A DNA stretch of 15,539 bases from Clostridia bacterium. GTDB taxonomy: Bacteria > Bacillota > Clostridia > Oscillospirales > CAG-272. Shown here piece by piece: positions 1 to 6,470 of the stretch. Where the stretch lies: assembly GCA_017408535.1 (NCBI GenBank), contig JAFQUL010000079.1, positions 1 to 15,539 of the forward strand. The letters run 5' to 3'. The position numbers were made by a program, and so were the translations under genes. Positions within the stretch are counted from its first letter, which is position 1; the number at the start of each line of letters is the position of its first letter. The notes under the pieces were generated by a model that was given only the letters and a program-made list of their open reading frames with translations, searched no databases and was not told the DNA's origin.

Positions 1-158
1 AGGCTAAGGAAATGCTGGGAATGCGTCTTGCGGTGCTTCACAATCTCTATTTCTATAACGAGCTTACTCAGAAAATCAGAGATGCTCTTGATGAGGGTAG
101 ATACGAGGAGTTCTACAGAGAATACCGTTTTGCTCTTGCTGAGAGAATAGACGATTGA
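1..158 (+). CDS. tgt: tRNA-guanine transglycosylase, C-terminal fragment (5' end outside window)
   Basis: The reading frame beginning at base 3 and ending with TGA at 156-158 encodes about 51 residues. They match the C-terminal tail of bacterial queuine tRNA-ribosyltransferase, with the segment AKEMLGMRLAVLHNLYFYNE followed by a helix with I-R-D-A. In the family this helix follows the zinc-binding Cys/His cluster, which lies upstream of the window. Tgt exchanges guanine-34 for preQ1 in the anticodon of tRNAs for Asp, Asn, His and Tyr in the cytoplasm. The catalytic Asp residues and the zinc site cannot be checked here. The call rests on recognition of the tail only, but that tail is distinctive. 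A strong hairpin terminator follows 30 nt after the stop, so this is the last gene of its transcription unit. Confidence 0.85.
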   Translation, partial: AKEMLGMRLAVLHNLYFYNELTQKIRDALDEGRYEEFYREYRFALAERIDD

Positions 159-188
159 GCTTGCTTTTGATATTATTTTGATATTAGT

Positions 189-234
189 AAAAAGTCGCAT
201 ATAATGACCGAAAGGCCATTATATGCGACTTTTT
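189..234. terminator. Bidirectional intrinsic terminator between tgt and the XRE gene
   Basis: Bases 189-206 and 217-234 form a perfect 18-bp inverted repeat (AAAAAGTCGCATATAATG and its complement). Inside it, after an A.C mismatch, CC/GG pairs close a GAAA tetraloop at 210-213. The stem starts with five A and ends with five T, so each strand presents a T-run. The + strand gene ends 30 nt to the left. The convergent minus-strand gene ends at 238, 3 nt to the right. It should therefore stop transcription from both sides. Confidence 0.92.
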
Positions 235-237
235 GCT

Positions 238-1323
238 TTATTTGCTGTTTTTCTCTTTTATTTTTTCGTTTATATGCTTTTTGATATCACCGAGATCAAG
301 TGCCTTATATTCACTCAGCCCTTTTTCGTTATACTGATCTGTGAAATATTCAAGCATATGGCTCATATCCTTGTCAAAATCAAAAAGCTCAACGGTGTCA
401 AATGCATGAAAATAAACAAATTTAGCCTTTTTAACCAGCTCATCTATCCCGTCGGATTTACCGAGACGGTGGGTACAGGCAGCAATGTCGAGAAGGGTTA
501 TAGCATGGTTTGCGTGTGTACCGCTGATAGGATACGCTTCATAGCCTTCCTTGTCCGGATACATAAATCTTTCGATCACGTCTACGCTTTCCTTGAAATT
601 GATCATAGCATTTTCATAGTCACCCATTTCAAAATAACGGTGCCCCACACGGTCGCAGGCAATAAAGAATTCCTGCCACTCAATTATTTTAAGGTCTTTA
701 GCTTCATTCATGCCTTCCTCGCCCTTTATCAGATCGGCGGAAAGTCTCATTTTGTCCTGAAGCATATAAGGATACATATACGGAAGGGTATCGATTATAT
801 TCTTGATATCCTCGTAATGGTCCTCTCCTTTTTCACGCTCTAGGTGCTTATAAATACGGATTATGTTTGACTTTGTGCGGCAGGTACAGAAAATGTCCTG
901 AGATACACTTACAATATGACTTCCAAGCTCCAGTGCTTTGGTGATATGCTCATCTCCTCTGTCCGCATTGTAGGCATACAGCTCAAACAGCTCGGTTTTG
1001 AGCTGTATTGAAGCGGGATATAATTTCAGTCCGTCAAGCAGTATCTCCTCTGCCTTATCAAAATTGCTCCAGAAATAATTTTTATATTCCATTATGATGT
1101 CTTCGATCTCTTTATCGATGTTTTTTATATCAAAGTCGAAAAGCTCATCAAGAGACACCTTAAAAAACGCCGCAATAGTCGGGATCATAGTCATATCAGG
1201 GTAAGATGCTTCCATTTCCCATTTTGATACGGCCTGTGCTGAAATATTCAGCGATGAAGCTAATTGTTCTTGTGTGAGATTATTCGCTTTACGCAGCTCG
1301 CGGATTTTGTTACCGAGATTCAT
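238..1323 (-). CDS. XRE-family HTH transcriptional regulator with helical, TPR-like C-terminal domain
   Basis: A 361-residue protein. Residues 3-58 form a classic Cro/C1-type helix-turn-helix (IRELRKANNLTQEQLASSL, then SAQAVSKWE and a YPDMTMIPTIAAFFKVSLDEL tail). The remaining ~300 residues are charged and helical, with paired-helix patterns such as YFEMGDYENAMINFKES, which resembles a TPR repeat. No signal peptide or membrane segment is present, so it is a cytoplasmic DNA-binding protein. Start: the longest frame opens with GTG at 1332, but that GTG overlaps the Shine-Dalgarno AAGGAG (1332-1337). ATG at 1321-1323, 8 nt downstream of AAGGAG, is the real start. It has its own promoter, and palindromes around that promoter suggest autoregulation (inference). 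The HTH-plus-TPR arrangement is shared with Rap/PlcR/Rgg-like regulators, but no small peptide gene lies beside it. Target and ligand are unknown. Confidence 0.9.
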   Translation of the reverse strand: MNLGNKIRELRKANNLTQEQLASSLNISAQAVSKWEMEASYPDMTMIPTIAAFFKVSLDELFDFDIKNIDKEIEDIIMEYKNYFWSNFDKAEEILLDGLKLYPASIQLKTELFELYAYNADRGDEHITKALELGSHIVSVSQDIFCTCRTKSNIIRIYKHLEREKGEDHYEDIKNIIDTLPYMYPYMLQDKMRLSADLIKGEEGMNEAKDLKIIEWQEFFIACDRVGHRYFEMGDYENAMINFKESVDVIERFMYPDKEGYEAYPISGTHANHAITLLDIAACTHRLGKSDGIDELVKKAKFVYFHAFDTVELFDFDKDMSHMLEYFTDQYNEKGLSEYKALDLGDIKKHINEKIKEKNSK

Positions 1324-1347
1324 ACCGGTCACTCCTTTTTTTAGTTT

Positions 1348-1362
1348 CGGAGACGTCTTCCG
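1348..1362. promoter_or_regulatory. Candidate operator: AGACGTCT palindrome at the XRE transcription start
   Basis: AGACGTCT (1351-1358) is a perfect 8-bp palindrome flanked by CGG on the left and, after one extra T, CCG on the right. It lies between the minus-strand -10 box (1370-1375) and the ribosome binding site (1332-1337), so it would cover the predicted start of transcription. This is where a repressor of the XRE gene, possibly its own product, would be expected to bind. The function is inferred from position and symmetry only. Confidence 0.4.
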
Positions 1363-1369
1363 TGTTTAT

Positions 1370-1398
1370 ATTATATTATACTGAACCGCTAAAATCAA
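1370..1398 (-). promoter_or_regulatory. Sigma-A-type promoter of the XRE regulator gene
   Basis: On the minus strand, -35 TTGATT (1393-1398) is followed by a 17-nt spacer and -10 TATAAT (1370-1375). A second TATAAT at 1375-1380 overlaps the first by one base, giving a repeated TATAATATAAT tract, but its spacing to a -35 is poor. The predicted leader to the ATG at 1323 is about 40 nt. Confidence 0.72.
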
Positions 1399-1420
1399 AC
1401 ATCCGTTTCTTGAGTTTATC

Positions 1421-1433
1421 CAACCAATGGTTG
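1421..1433. repeat. Short palindrome CAACCA-A-TGGTTG upstream of the XRE promoter
   Basis: Six bases on each side of a single central A form a perfect inverted repeat. A further CGGTTG half-site lies at 1437-1442. On the minus strand it sits about 23 bp upstream of the -35 box, a position suited to an activator or a second regulator site. The GC-rich halves stand out from the AT-rich surroundings. No protein can be assigned. Confidence 0.35.
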
Positions 1434-1442
1434 CGACGGTTG

Positions 1443-1483
1443 AAAAAATATCGCCGGAAGAAACCTAACGGTAACTTCCGGCG
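1443..1483 (-). terminator. Intrinsic terminator of the DUF1846 gene
   Basis: CGCCGGAAG (1452-1460) pairs perfectly with CTTCCGGCG (1475-1483). Inside, ACC/GGT around TAAC adds a short inner helix across a symmetric AA/AA internal loop. Reading on the minus strand, the hairpin begins 7 nt after the stop at 1491 and is followed by ATA and six T (1448-1443). Confidence 0.9.
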
Positions 1484-1490
1484 TTTGTTA

Positions 1491-2975
1491 TTATTTATGA
1501 TACAGCTTTTTGGTTGCGTATACAGGCTCGCAGGTAAGATTCATACCCAGCTTGCGGTATACGTTTCTGTCAACACTTGTTACGATCACACTTACGTGAG
1601 CTTCACAGCCCTTAAGCTTTGGCAGCTGCTCCATAGCAAGCTTTGCCATAGGATCGGTGGTTGCGGATATTGCGAGAGCGATAAGTGTCTCATCCGCATG
1701 AAGTCTGGGATTATGGTTACCGAGATTTTCGATCTTCAGCTTCTGTATAGGTGATATTACCTCTACGGGAAGAAGGAGATATGAATCATCGATACCGCCG
1801 AGACATTTGAGTGCATTAAGCAATGCTGCAGCAGATGCACCGAGCAGGGGAGAATTTTTACCGGTTACGATGGTTCCGTCGGGAAGCTCGATTGCGGCTG
1901 CGGGAGCACCGTTTCCTTCTGCCTTTTCAAGGGCAGGTTTTACTACCTTTCGGAAGTCGGTGTCGATTCCGACCTGGTTCATAAGAAGCTCTGCCTTATA
2001 TATCTGCTCAGGACCGGAAAGACCGTTACGCTTGCTGCAAAGAGCATCATAGTATCGGCGAACGATCTCCATTTTTGAAGCATCACATACCACATCGTTG
2101 TCTTCAATGCAGTAACCGACCATATTTACTCCCATATCCGTGGGAGACTTATAGGGACACTCACCGTATATCTTTTCAAATATTGCCTTCAGCACAGGGA
2201 AGACCTCAATATCACGGTTATAGTTGACCGTGGTAATGCCGGTAGCCTCAAGGTGGAAGGGGTCTATCATATTTACGTCGTTAAGATCAAGTGTAGCGGC
2301 CTCGTAAGCCATATTAACAGGGTGCTTGAGAGGAAGATTCCAGATAGGGAAGGTTTCAAATTTTGCATATCCCGCCTTTACACCGCGCTTATGATCGTGA
2401 TAAAGCTGAGAAAGACAGGTTGCCATTTTACCGCTGCCCGGACCGGGAGCTGTAATGACCACAAGGGGCTTGGTAGTCTCAATATACTCGTTTTTGCCAA
2501 AACCCTCGTCACTTACTATCATCTTTACGTTTGAAGGATAGCCGCTGATGGGATAATGACGGTATGCGGGAATACCGAGATTCTCGAGACGCTTAATAAA
2601 TGCATCTGCGGCAGGCTGCTTTGTATACTGAGTGATAACAACGCCTGCGACAGAGATACCGGCCTCATTAAAGGCATCAATAAGACGGAGTGCATCCATA
2701 TCATAAGTGATACCAAGGTCTCCACGCATCTTGTTCTGTTCAATAGAAGGGGCTGATACTACCACGATGGTTTCCGCCTTATCCTTCATATTGAGCAGCA
2801 TTTTGATTTTACTGTCGGGACAAAAACCGGGCAGAACTCTTGATGCATGATAATCGTCAAAGAGCTTACCTCCGAACTCCAGGTAAAGCTTACCGCCGAA
2901 GCTTGAAATACGCTCAACTATTTTTTCAGACTGAAGCTGAATATATTTTTCATTGTTAAAGCCTATTTTGCCCAT
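1491..2975 (-). CDS. DUF1846 (UPF0371) family protein, function unknown
   Basis: A 494-residue soluble protein recognised as DUF1846 from its opening (MGKIGFNNEKYIQLQSEKI, then LYLEFGGKLFDDYHASRVLP) and its length near 500, typical of the family. Residues 176-187 (APGPGSGKMATC) form a glycine-rich, P-loop-like turn between a hydrophobic strand (LVVIT) and a helix, so the fold probably binds a nucleotide or phosphate. Residues 69-76 and 108-114 look like further strands of a Rossmann-like core. The start is placed at ATG 2973-2975, 7 nt after GGGAG. The frame is open for 22 more codons upstream, but those codons have no ribosome binding site. It is a single-gene transcription unit with its own promoter and terminator. 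The family is widespread in anaerobic Firmicutes; no established reaction is known to me. Confidence 0.9.
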   Translation of the reverse strand: MGKIGFNNEKYIQLQSEKIVERISSFGGKLYLEFGGKLFDDYHASRVLPGFCPDSKIKMLLNMKDKAETIVVVSAPSIEQNKMRGDLGITYDMDALRLIDAFNEAGISVAGVVITQYTKQPAADAFIKRLENLGIPAYRHYPISGYPSNVKMIVSDEGFGKNEYIETTKPLVVITAPGPGSGKMATCLSQLYHDHKRGVKAGYAKFETFPIWNLPLKHPVNMAYEAATLDLNDVNMIDPFHLEATGITTVNYNRDIEVFPVLKAIFEKIYGECPYKSPTDMGVNMVGYCIEDNDVVCDASKMEIVRRYYDALCSKRNGLSGPEQIYKAELLMNQVGIDTDFRKVVKPALEKAEGNGAPAAAIELPDGTIVTGKNSPLLGASAAALLNALKCLGGIDDSYLLLPVEVISPIQKLKIENLGNHNPRLHADETLIALAISATTDPMAKLAMEQLPKLKGCEAHVSVIVTSVDRNVYRKLGMNLTCEPVYATKKLYHK

Positions 2976-3046
2976 AATAAACTCCCGCTCTCGGTGTAAC
3001 CGAATTTGTTCTTGTGAGAATACCGTTACAAAAACCCACATATTTT

Positions 3047-3075
3047 AGTATACATTTTTTTGAGATAAAAGTCAA
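3047..3075 (-). promoter_or_regulatory. Sigma-A-type promoter of the DUF1846 gene
   Basis: On the minus strand, TTGACT (3070-3075), a 17-nt spacer, then TATACT (3047-3052). Both hexamers are 5 of 6 to consensus. The predicted leader to ATG 2975 is about 65 nt. Just upstream lies the A/T-rich tract of the preceding terminator, which could also act as an UP-like element. Confidence 0.8.
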
Positions 3076-3107
3076 TGTAAAGAACGGTAATTTGTAATAA
3101 AAAATAA

Positions 3108-3145
3108 AAAAAAGGATGTGTAAGGTTGATTACACACCCTTTTTT
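3108..3145 (-). terminator. Intrinsic terminator of the 2-oxoacid oxidoreductase operon
   Basis: TGTGTAA (3117-3123) pairs with TTACACA (3130-3136) around a 6-nt loop. After one A.C mismatch the stem continues with GG/CC and A/T pairs (3108-3115 with 3138-3145). On the minus strand the hairpin follows 11 nt after the stop at 3157 and runs into a long T-rich stretch (3113 down to about 3098). The + strand also has a T-run, so it could work in both directions. Confidence 0.88.
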
Positions 3146-3156
3146 GTCTAATTCGA

Positions 3157-3693
3157 TCAACTCTCGTAATCGTAACCGATCTTCAGAGCGAGAGTGTTTT
3201 TTTCAATAAGAGCCGCTTTTGCGGGAGGAATACTTGAAACCATGAAGGAAAGGAAGCTGTCGTAATCGAACATTCCGGTCTTCTTAAGAAGGTGACCGAG
3301 AACGATAACGTTAGCGAGACCGTCAAGCTTGTTTTCTGCCGCAAGTCCGGTAGCGGGGATGTAGGACGCATTGATATCGCTGCGTTCACTCTTCTTGTTT
3401 ACAAGAGTACTGTCAACGATAAGCAGACCGCCGGGCGCTACCTGTGACTCAAATTTATCAAAGCTGGGAAGATTAAATACGATGAGTATATCGGGATGAG
3501 GAATAAGGGGAGAACCGATCTCCTCGTCAGAGATTATAACGGAACAGTTACATGCACCGCCGCGCATCTCGGGACCGTAAGAGGGAAGCCAGGAAACGTG
3601 AAGATCCTCGTGCATTGCAGACTTTGCAAGCTGCTTGCTGGCGAAAAGGATACCCTGACCGCCGAAACCGGAAATTACTATGTTATGTGTCAT
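3157..3693 (-). CDS. 2-oxoacid:ferredoxin oxidoreductase, gamma subunit
   Basis: A 178-residue subunit of the pyruvate/ketoisovalerate oxidoreductase gamma family. The N-terminus has the glycine-rich loop ISGFGGQGILFASKQLA (GFGGQG at 9-14), and further on SYGPEMRGGACNCSVIIS, the family's second signature, near 38-55. In related enzymes this subunit belongs to the CoA-handling part of the complex, which decarboxylates a 2-oxoacid to acyl-CoA and passes electrons to ferredoxin. The ATG at 3693 shares its A with the TAA stop of the beta subunit gene (TAATG), and GGAGGAG lies about 9 nt upstream inside that gene. Translation is therefore probably coupled and stoichiometric. It is the last gene of the operon. 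A specific KorC or VorC assignment is not possible from this subunit. Confidence 0.93.
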   Translation of the reverse strand: MTHNIVISGFGGQGILFASKQLAKSAMHEDLHVSWLPSYGPEMRGGACNCSVIISDEEIGSPLIPHPDILIVFNLPSFDKFESQVAPGGLLIVDSTLVNKKSERSDINASYIPATGLAAENKLDGLANVIVLGHLLKKTGMFDYDSFLSFMVSSIPPAKAALIEKNTLALKIGYDYES

Positions 3694-4445
3694 TATTTGC
3701 TCTCCTCCTCGCTGTCGATATCCTTATAAACACCAAGAGGATAGAAGGGCATCATTTCTTTTCTCAGCCACTCAAGAGACTCCTCAGGAGACTTGCCCCA
3801 GTTGGAGGGACAGGTAGAAAGCACCTCGATAATTGAGAGACCCTTCTTGTCGATCTGGTTCTGGAATGCTTTTTTGATGGATTTCTTTGCGTGAAGAATG
3901 TTCTTGGGGCAATCAACAGATACACGCTCTGCATATGCTACACCGTCAAGGGTGGAAAGCATTTCGCAAACGTGAACGGGAGAGCCTTGGATCTTTCTGT
4001 CACGTCCGTAGGGAGAGGTTGTGGTTACCTGTCCGGGCATAGAGGTAGGAGCCATCTGACCGCCGGTCATTCCGTAAATACAGTTGTTTATGAAGATAAT
4101 GGTGAGATTCTCGCCGCGTGCACACGCATGAACAGTCTCAGCGGTACCGATAGCGGCAAGGTCGCCGTCACCCTGGTAGGTGAATACAACAGTGTCGGGG
4201 TTTGTGCGCTTTACACCGGTAGCAACAGCAGGTGCTCTGCCGTGTGCCGCCTCGATCATATCACACTCGAAATAATTATATGCAAATACCGAGCAACCAA
4301 CGGGTGCAATACCTACAGTCTTGTCAACAACGCCAAGATCGTCTATTGCTTCAGCTACCAGACGGTGTACGATACCGTGTGTACAGCCGGGGCAGTAGTG
4401 AAGGGGTACGTCGCTGAGTGCTTTGGGTCTGTCAAATACTACCAT
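3693..4445 (-). CDS. 2-oxoacid:ferredoxin oxidoreductase, beta (thiamine pyrophosphate-binding) subunit
   Basis: A 250-residue TPP-domain subunit. The cofactor/Mg motif is GDGD (92-95) followed by NN (120-121) and YGMTGGQ (124-130), the standard signature of this enzyme family. Cysteines C18 and C21 (CPGC), C51 and C212 (STCPSNWG) fit the four ligands known in relatives for the proximal [4Fe-4S] cluster. All four are present, so the subunit looks catalytically intact. The start ATG at 4445 overlaps the alpha gene's stop (TAATG) with AGGAGG at 4455-4460, 9 nt upstream. It works with the alpha subunit to form the active site. Substrate is uncertain between branched-chain 2-oxoacids and 2-oxoglutarate; similar clostridial proteins are usually labelled only as TPP-dependent enzyme or KorB/VorA. 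Confidence 0.94.
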   Translation of the reverse strand: MVVFDRPKALSDVPLHYCPGCTHGIVHRLVAEAIDDLGVVDKTVGIAPVGCSVFAYNYFECDMIEAAHGRAPAVATGVKRTNPDTVVFTYQGDGDLAAIGTAETVHACARGENLTIIFINNCIYGMTGGQMAPTSMPGQVTTTSPYGRDRKIQGSPVHVCEMLSTLDGVAYAERVSVDCPKNILHAKKSIKKAFQNQIDKKGLSIIEVLSTCPSNWGKSPEESLEWLRKEMMPFYPLGVYKDIDSEEESK

Positions 4446-5509
4446 TATGCAATACCTCCTGCGATTTTCTTGATCTCTTCCACAACATCATCGGGAGTGG
4501 GAAGCATACCGCCGGTTCTACCGAAGAATGAAACGGGACGGCGGCACTCAATTGAAAGCTTAACGTCATCAACCATCTGACCCATATTAAGCTCAACTAC
4601 AAGGAAGTGCTTTACAGTATCGGCAAGCTTAGCGAGAGCTCCCGAAGGATAAGGCCAAAGTGTAATGGGACGGAGAAGACCGACCTTGATGCCTGCGGCA
4701 CGTGCAGCGGCAACAGCGGACTTACAGATACGGGAGGTAATGCCGTATGCAACGAGAACGATGTCAGCATCCTCTGTCATATATTCCTCGTATTTTACTT
4801 CCTTTTCCTTGATCTCGTCGTAGCGCTTGAATCTTTCTACAACAGAAGCTTCAAGAGCAGCGGGATCCATGAAAAGAGAGTTAACGATGTTCTTCTTGCG
4901 CTTTCCGCCGTGACCGTTGGTTACCCAGGTCTTTTCGGGAATTTCTCTTGACTCTCTTGCATCGAAGTCAACGGGCTCCATCATCTGACCGAGAGCACCG
5001 TCTGCAAGGATCATGGCGGGCATGCGGTAGATGTCGGCAAGATCGAATGCCTCTCCTGCGAGAGTAGCCATTTCCTGAACGGAGGAGGGAGCAAGAACGA
5101 TAACGTGCATATCGCCGTGAGCGTTTGCCTTGGTAGCCTGGTTGTAGTCAGCCTGAGAGGGCTGGATACCGCCAAGACCGGGGCCGCCGCGCTGAACGTT
5201 TACGATAACGCAGGGAAGATCGCATCCTGCTATGTAGCTTATTCCTTCGCTCTTAAGGCTTATTCCGGGGGAAGATGAAGAAGTCATGACACGGGTACCG
5301 GTAGCGGCAGCGCCCATAACCATATTTATTGCCGCTATTTCAGACTCAGCCTGAAGGCAAAGACCGCCTACTTTGGGGAGGCGCTTTGCAAGATATTCCG
5401 CAACCTCGGTCTGGGGAGTAATGGGGTATCCGAAGAAGTGGATACAACCGCTCTTTATAGCGGCCTCTGCCAGAGCCTCGTTGCCTTTCATTAATACTTT
5501 GTTTGACAT
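4445..5509 (-). CDS. vorB: 2-oxoacid:ferredoxin oxidoreductase, alpha subunit (VorB-type, 3-methyl-2-oxobutanoate dehydrogenase)
   Basis: A 354-residue protein with the pyruvate-flavodoxin oxidoreductase domain I signature GYPITPQTE (27-35), the loop TSSSSPGISL (76-85) and NVQRGGPGLGGIQPSQADY (104-122). The GLGGIQPSQADYNQ form of the last motif is the one I associate with the clostridial VorB group, rather than the GPSTG form common in pyruvate and many 2-oxoglutarate enzymes. That is why 2-oxoisovalerate is preferred as substrate, with moderate certainty. A C-terminal transketolase-like domain (from ~240, DIVLVAYGITSR) completes it. The frame extends upstream to 5590 through the ferredoxin gene, but ATG 5507-5509, 10 nt after AAGGAG, fits the family N-terminus MSNKVLMKGNEALAEAA. 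That AAGGAG begins right at the ferredoxin stop. It oxidises 2-oxoacids with CoA to acyl-CoA, CO2 and reduced ferredoxin. Confidence 0.9.
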   Translation of the reverse strand: MSNKVLMKGNEALAEAAIKSGCIHFFGYPITPQTEVAEYLAKRLPKVGGLCLQAESEIAAINMVMGAAATGTRVMTSSSSPGISLKSEGISYIAGCDLPCVIVNVQRGGPGLGGIQPSQADYNQATKANAHGDMHVIVLAPSSVQEMATLAGEAFDLADIYRMPAMILADGALGQMMEPVDFDARESREIPEKTWVTNGHGGKRKKNIVNSLFMDPAALEASVVERFKRYDEIKEKEVKYEEYMTEDADIVLVAYGITSRICKSAVAAARAAGIKVGLLRPITLWPYPSGALAKLADTVKHFLVVELNMGQMVDDVKLSIECRRPVSFFGRTGGMLPTPDDVVEEIKKIAGGIA

Positions 5510-5523
5510 TACTGTATCGCTCC

Positions 5524-5733
5524 TTATTCTTTCTCGACTTTGATAACAGTGTCCGGACACATTGTTGCACACATAGCGCAGGCAATGCACTTGGACATAT
5601 CGGTGATTTCAGCAGGGTGATAACCCTTCTGATTAAGGTTTGTGCTGGAAAGAGTAATGATCTTCTTGGGGCAGACCGTTACGCAAAGACCGCATCCCTT
5701 ACAGCGGTCCACATTGAATGTAACCTTGTTCAT
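5524..5733 (-). CDS. Ferredoxin-type 2x[4Fe-4S] subunit of the 2-oxoacid oxidoreductase (delta/KorD-like)
   Basis: A 69-residue protein with two complete CxxCxxCxxxCP motifs: C11, C14, C17, C21 and C49, C52, C55, C59. It should therefore bind two [4Fe-4S] clusters, in the bacterial dicluster ferredoxin arrangement. It precedes the alpha subunit gene with a 14-nt gap. This is the usual delta-subunit position, where it takes electrons from the TPP subunit's cluster and passes them to free ferredoxin. ATG at 5733 has GGAGG about 7 nt upstream. No cysteine is missing. It could also serve as a free ferredoxin, but operon position favours a dedicated subunit. Confidence 0.93.
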   Translation of the reverse strand: MNKVTFNVDRCKGCGLCVTVCPKKIITLSSTNLNQKGYHPAEITDMSKCIACAMCATMCPDTVIKVEKE

Positions 5734-5748
5734 ATGTAATCCTCCATT

Positions 5749-6438
5749 TTAGAATATCTGTTTTGTGGCATTCTTCATTTTGAAGAAGCGATCCTCATCG
5801 GACAGTGAAACGCGGGGAGACTCAATGTAAGATGTAGACAGAAGGGGAACTCCCATCAGCTCAGCAGTAGTCTCTGCGTATTTAACGGAAGCAAGCACCG
5901 TCTCAGAAGTGGTTTCAACACCGATGGACGAGTTATTAACAAGAGAAGTCACCTTCAGTCTCGAATAATCCTCGATCTCTCTGAGATCTGCAACGGCAGA
6001 CTCCGGTGTATCTGTCAGTGGACGGTACATATTTATCACACCGATCATCTCGCATCCGCCTGCGGCAAGTATCTGCTTGTTATACATTCCGAGCGCTACG
6101 GCACCGTCACTTCCGCCAACGTCAAAAATAAAAAATTCATCCGGACGTGAGAGGTCTTTTACGGTATCGAACACCCGGTTGATCTCAGGCGGGAGAGATG
6201 GGAGATCTACGTTTGTGTTGGCAAACTCGGGAATGATAGTTCCGATTCCTTCTGCCGATAACTTTTCCTTGGCGTCTGCTGCCCTGAAATAGGGATTAAC
6301 GGTATCAAGATCGATCAGAGTGACCCTCTTGCCGTTAGCTTTAAGACTAAGTGCGAGATTTACTGCGAAGTTGGTTTTTCCGCTTCCGTAGTGTCCTACG
6401 ACGGCTATTATTTTTTTGCGGAAATTACAAAAATCCAT
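5749..6438 (-). CDS. ParA/MinD/CobQ-like P-loop ATPase heading the oxidoreductase operon
   Basis: A 229-residue cytoplasmic SIMIBI-class ATPase. The P-loop GHYGSGKT (15-22) is followed by a helix and VTLIDLDTVNPYFRAAD, the family's Walker A' region. The middle holds FFIFDVGGSDGAVALG. The signature lysine of the deviant Walker A box (K in GKGGxGKT) is replaced by H16, so it is not a standard partitioning ParA, and no parB or other partition gene is nearby. The longest frame starts at TTG 6447, directly against AAGGG (6448-6452). ATG 6436-6438 leaves a proper 9-nt spacing and is chosen. It is the promoter-proximal gene, 15 nt before the ferredoxin. A role in assembling or regulating the Fe-S enzyme, as for CooC- or Mrp-type ATPases, is a guess from context. 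Confidence 0.8.
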   Translation of the reverse strand: MDFCNFRKKIIAVVGHYGSGKTNFAVNLALSLKANGKRVTLIDLDTVNPYFRAADAKEKLSAEGIGTIIPEFANTNVDLPSLPPEINRVFDTVKDLSRPDEFFIFDVGGSDGAVALGMYNKQILAAGGCEMIGVINMYRPLTDTPESAVADLREIEDYSRLKVTSLVNNSSIGVETTSETVLASVKYAETTAELMGVPLLSTSYIESPRVSLSDEDRFFKMKNATKQIF

Positions 6439-6470
6439 TTTATTCAACCCTTATGTTTTTGTATTTTAGA

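Noticed and set aside
223..843. A 206-codon open frame on the + strand opposite the XRE gene
   Set aside because: It lies wholly antisense to a gene with a clear HTH domain, begins inside the terminator hairpin, has no ribosome binding site, and its protein shows only hydrophobic, low-information sequence.
2992..3030. Possible leader structure (CGGT-GTA-ACCG and TGTAAC/GTTACA pairs) in the DUF1846 5' leader
   Set aside because: Stems of 4-6 bp with no match to any riboswitch or T-box pattern I know and no terminator or anti-terminator form; too weak to call.
3891..4580. A 229-codon + strand open frame across the beta and alpha subunit genes
   Set aside because: It is antisense to two genes whose cofactor motifs are intact and has no promoter, ribosome binding site or recognisable domain.
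5749..6438. Chromosome or plasmid partition ParA
   Set aside because: No parB or parS-like sequence nearby, the signature lysine of the ParA Walker box is absent, and the operon context is metabolic.
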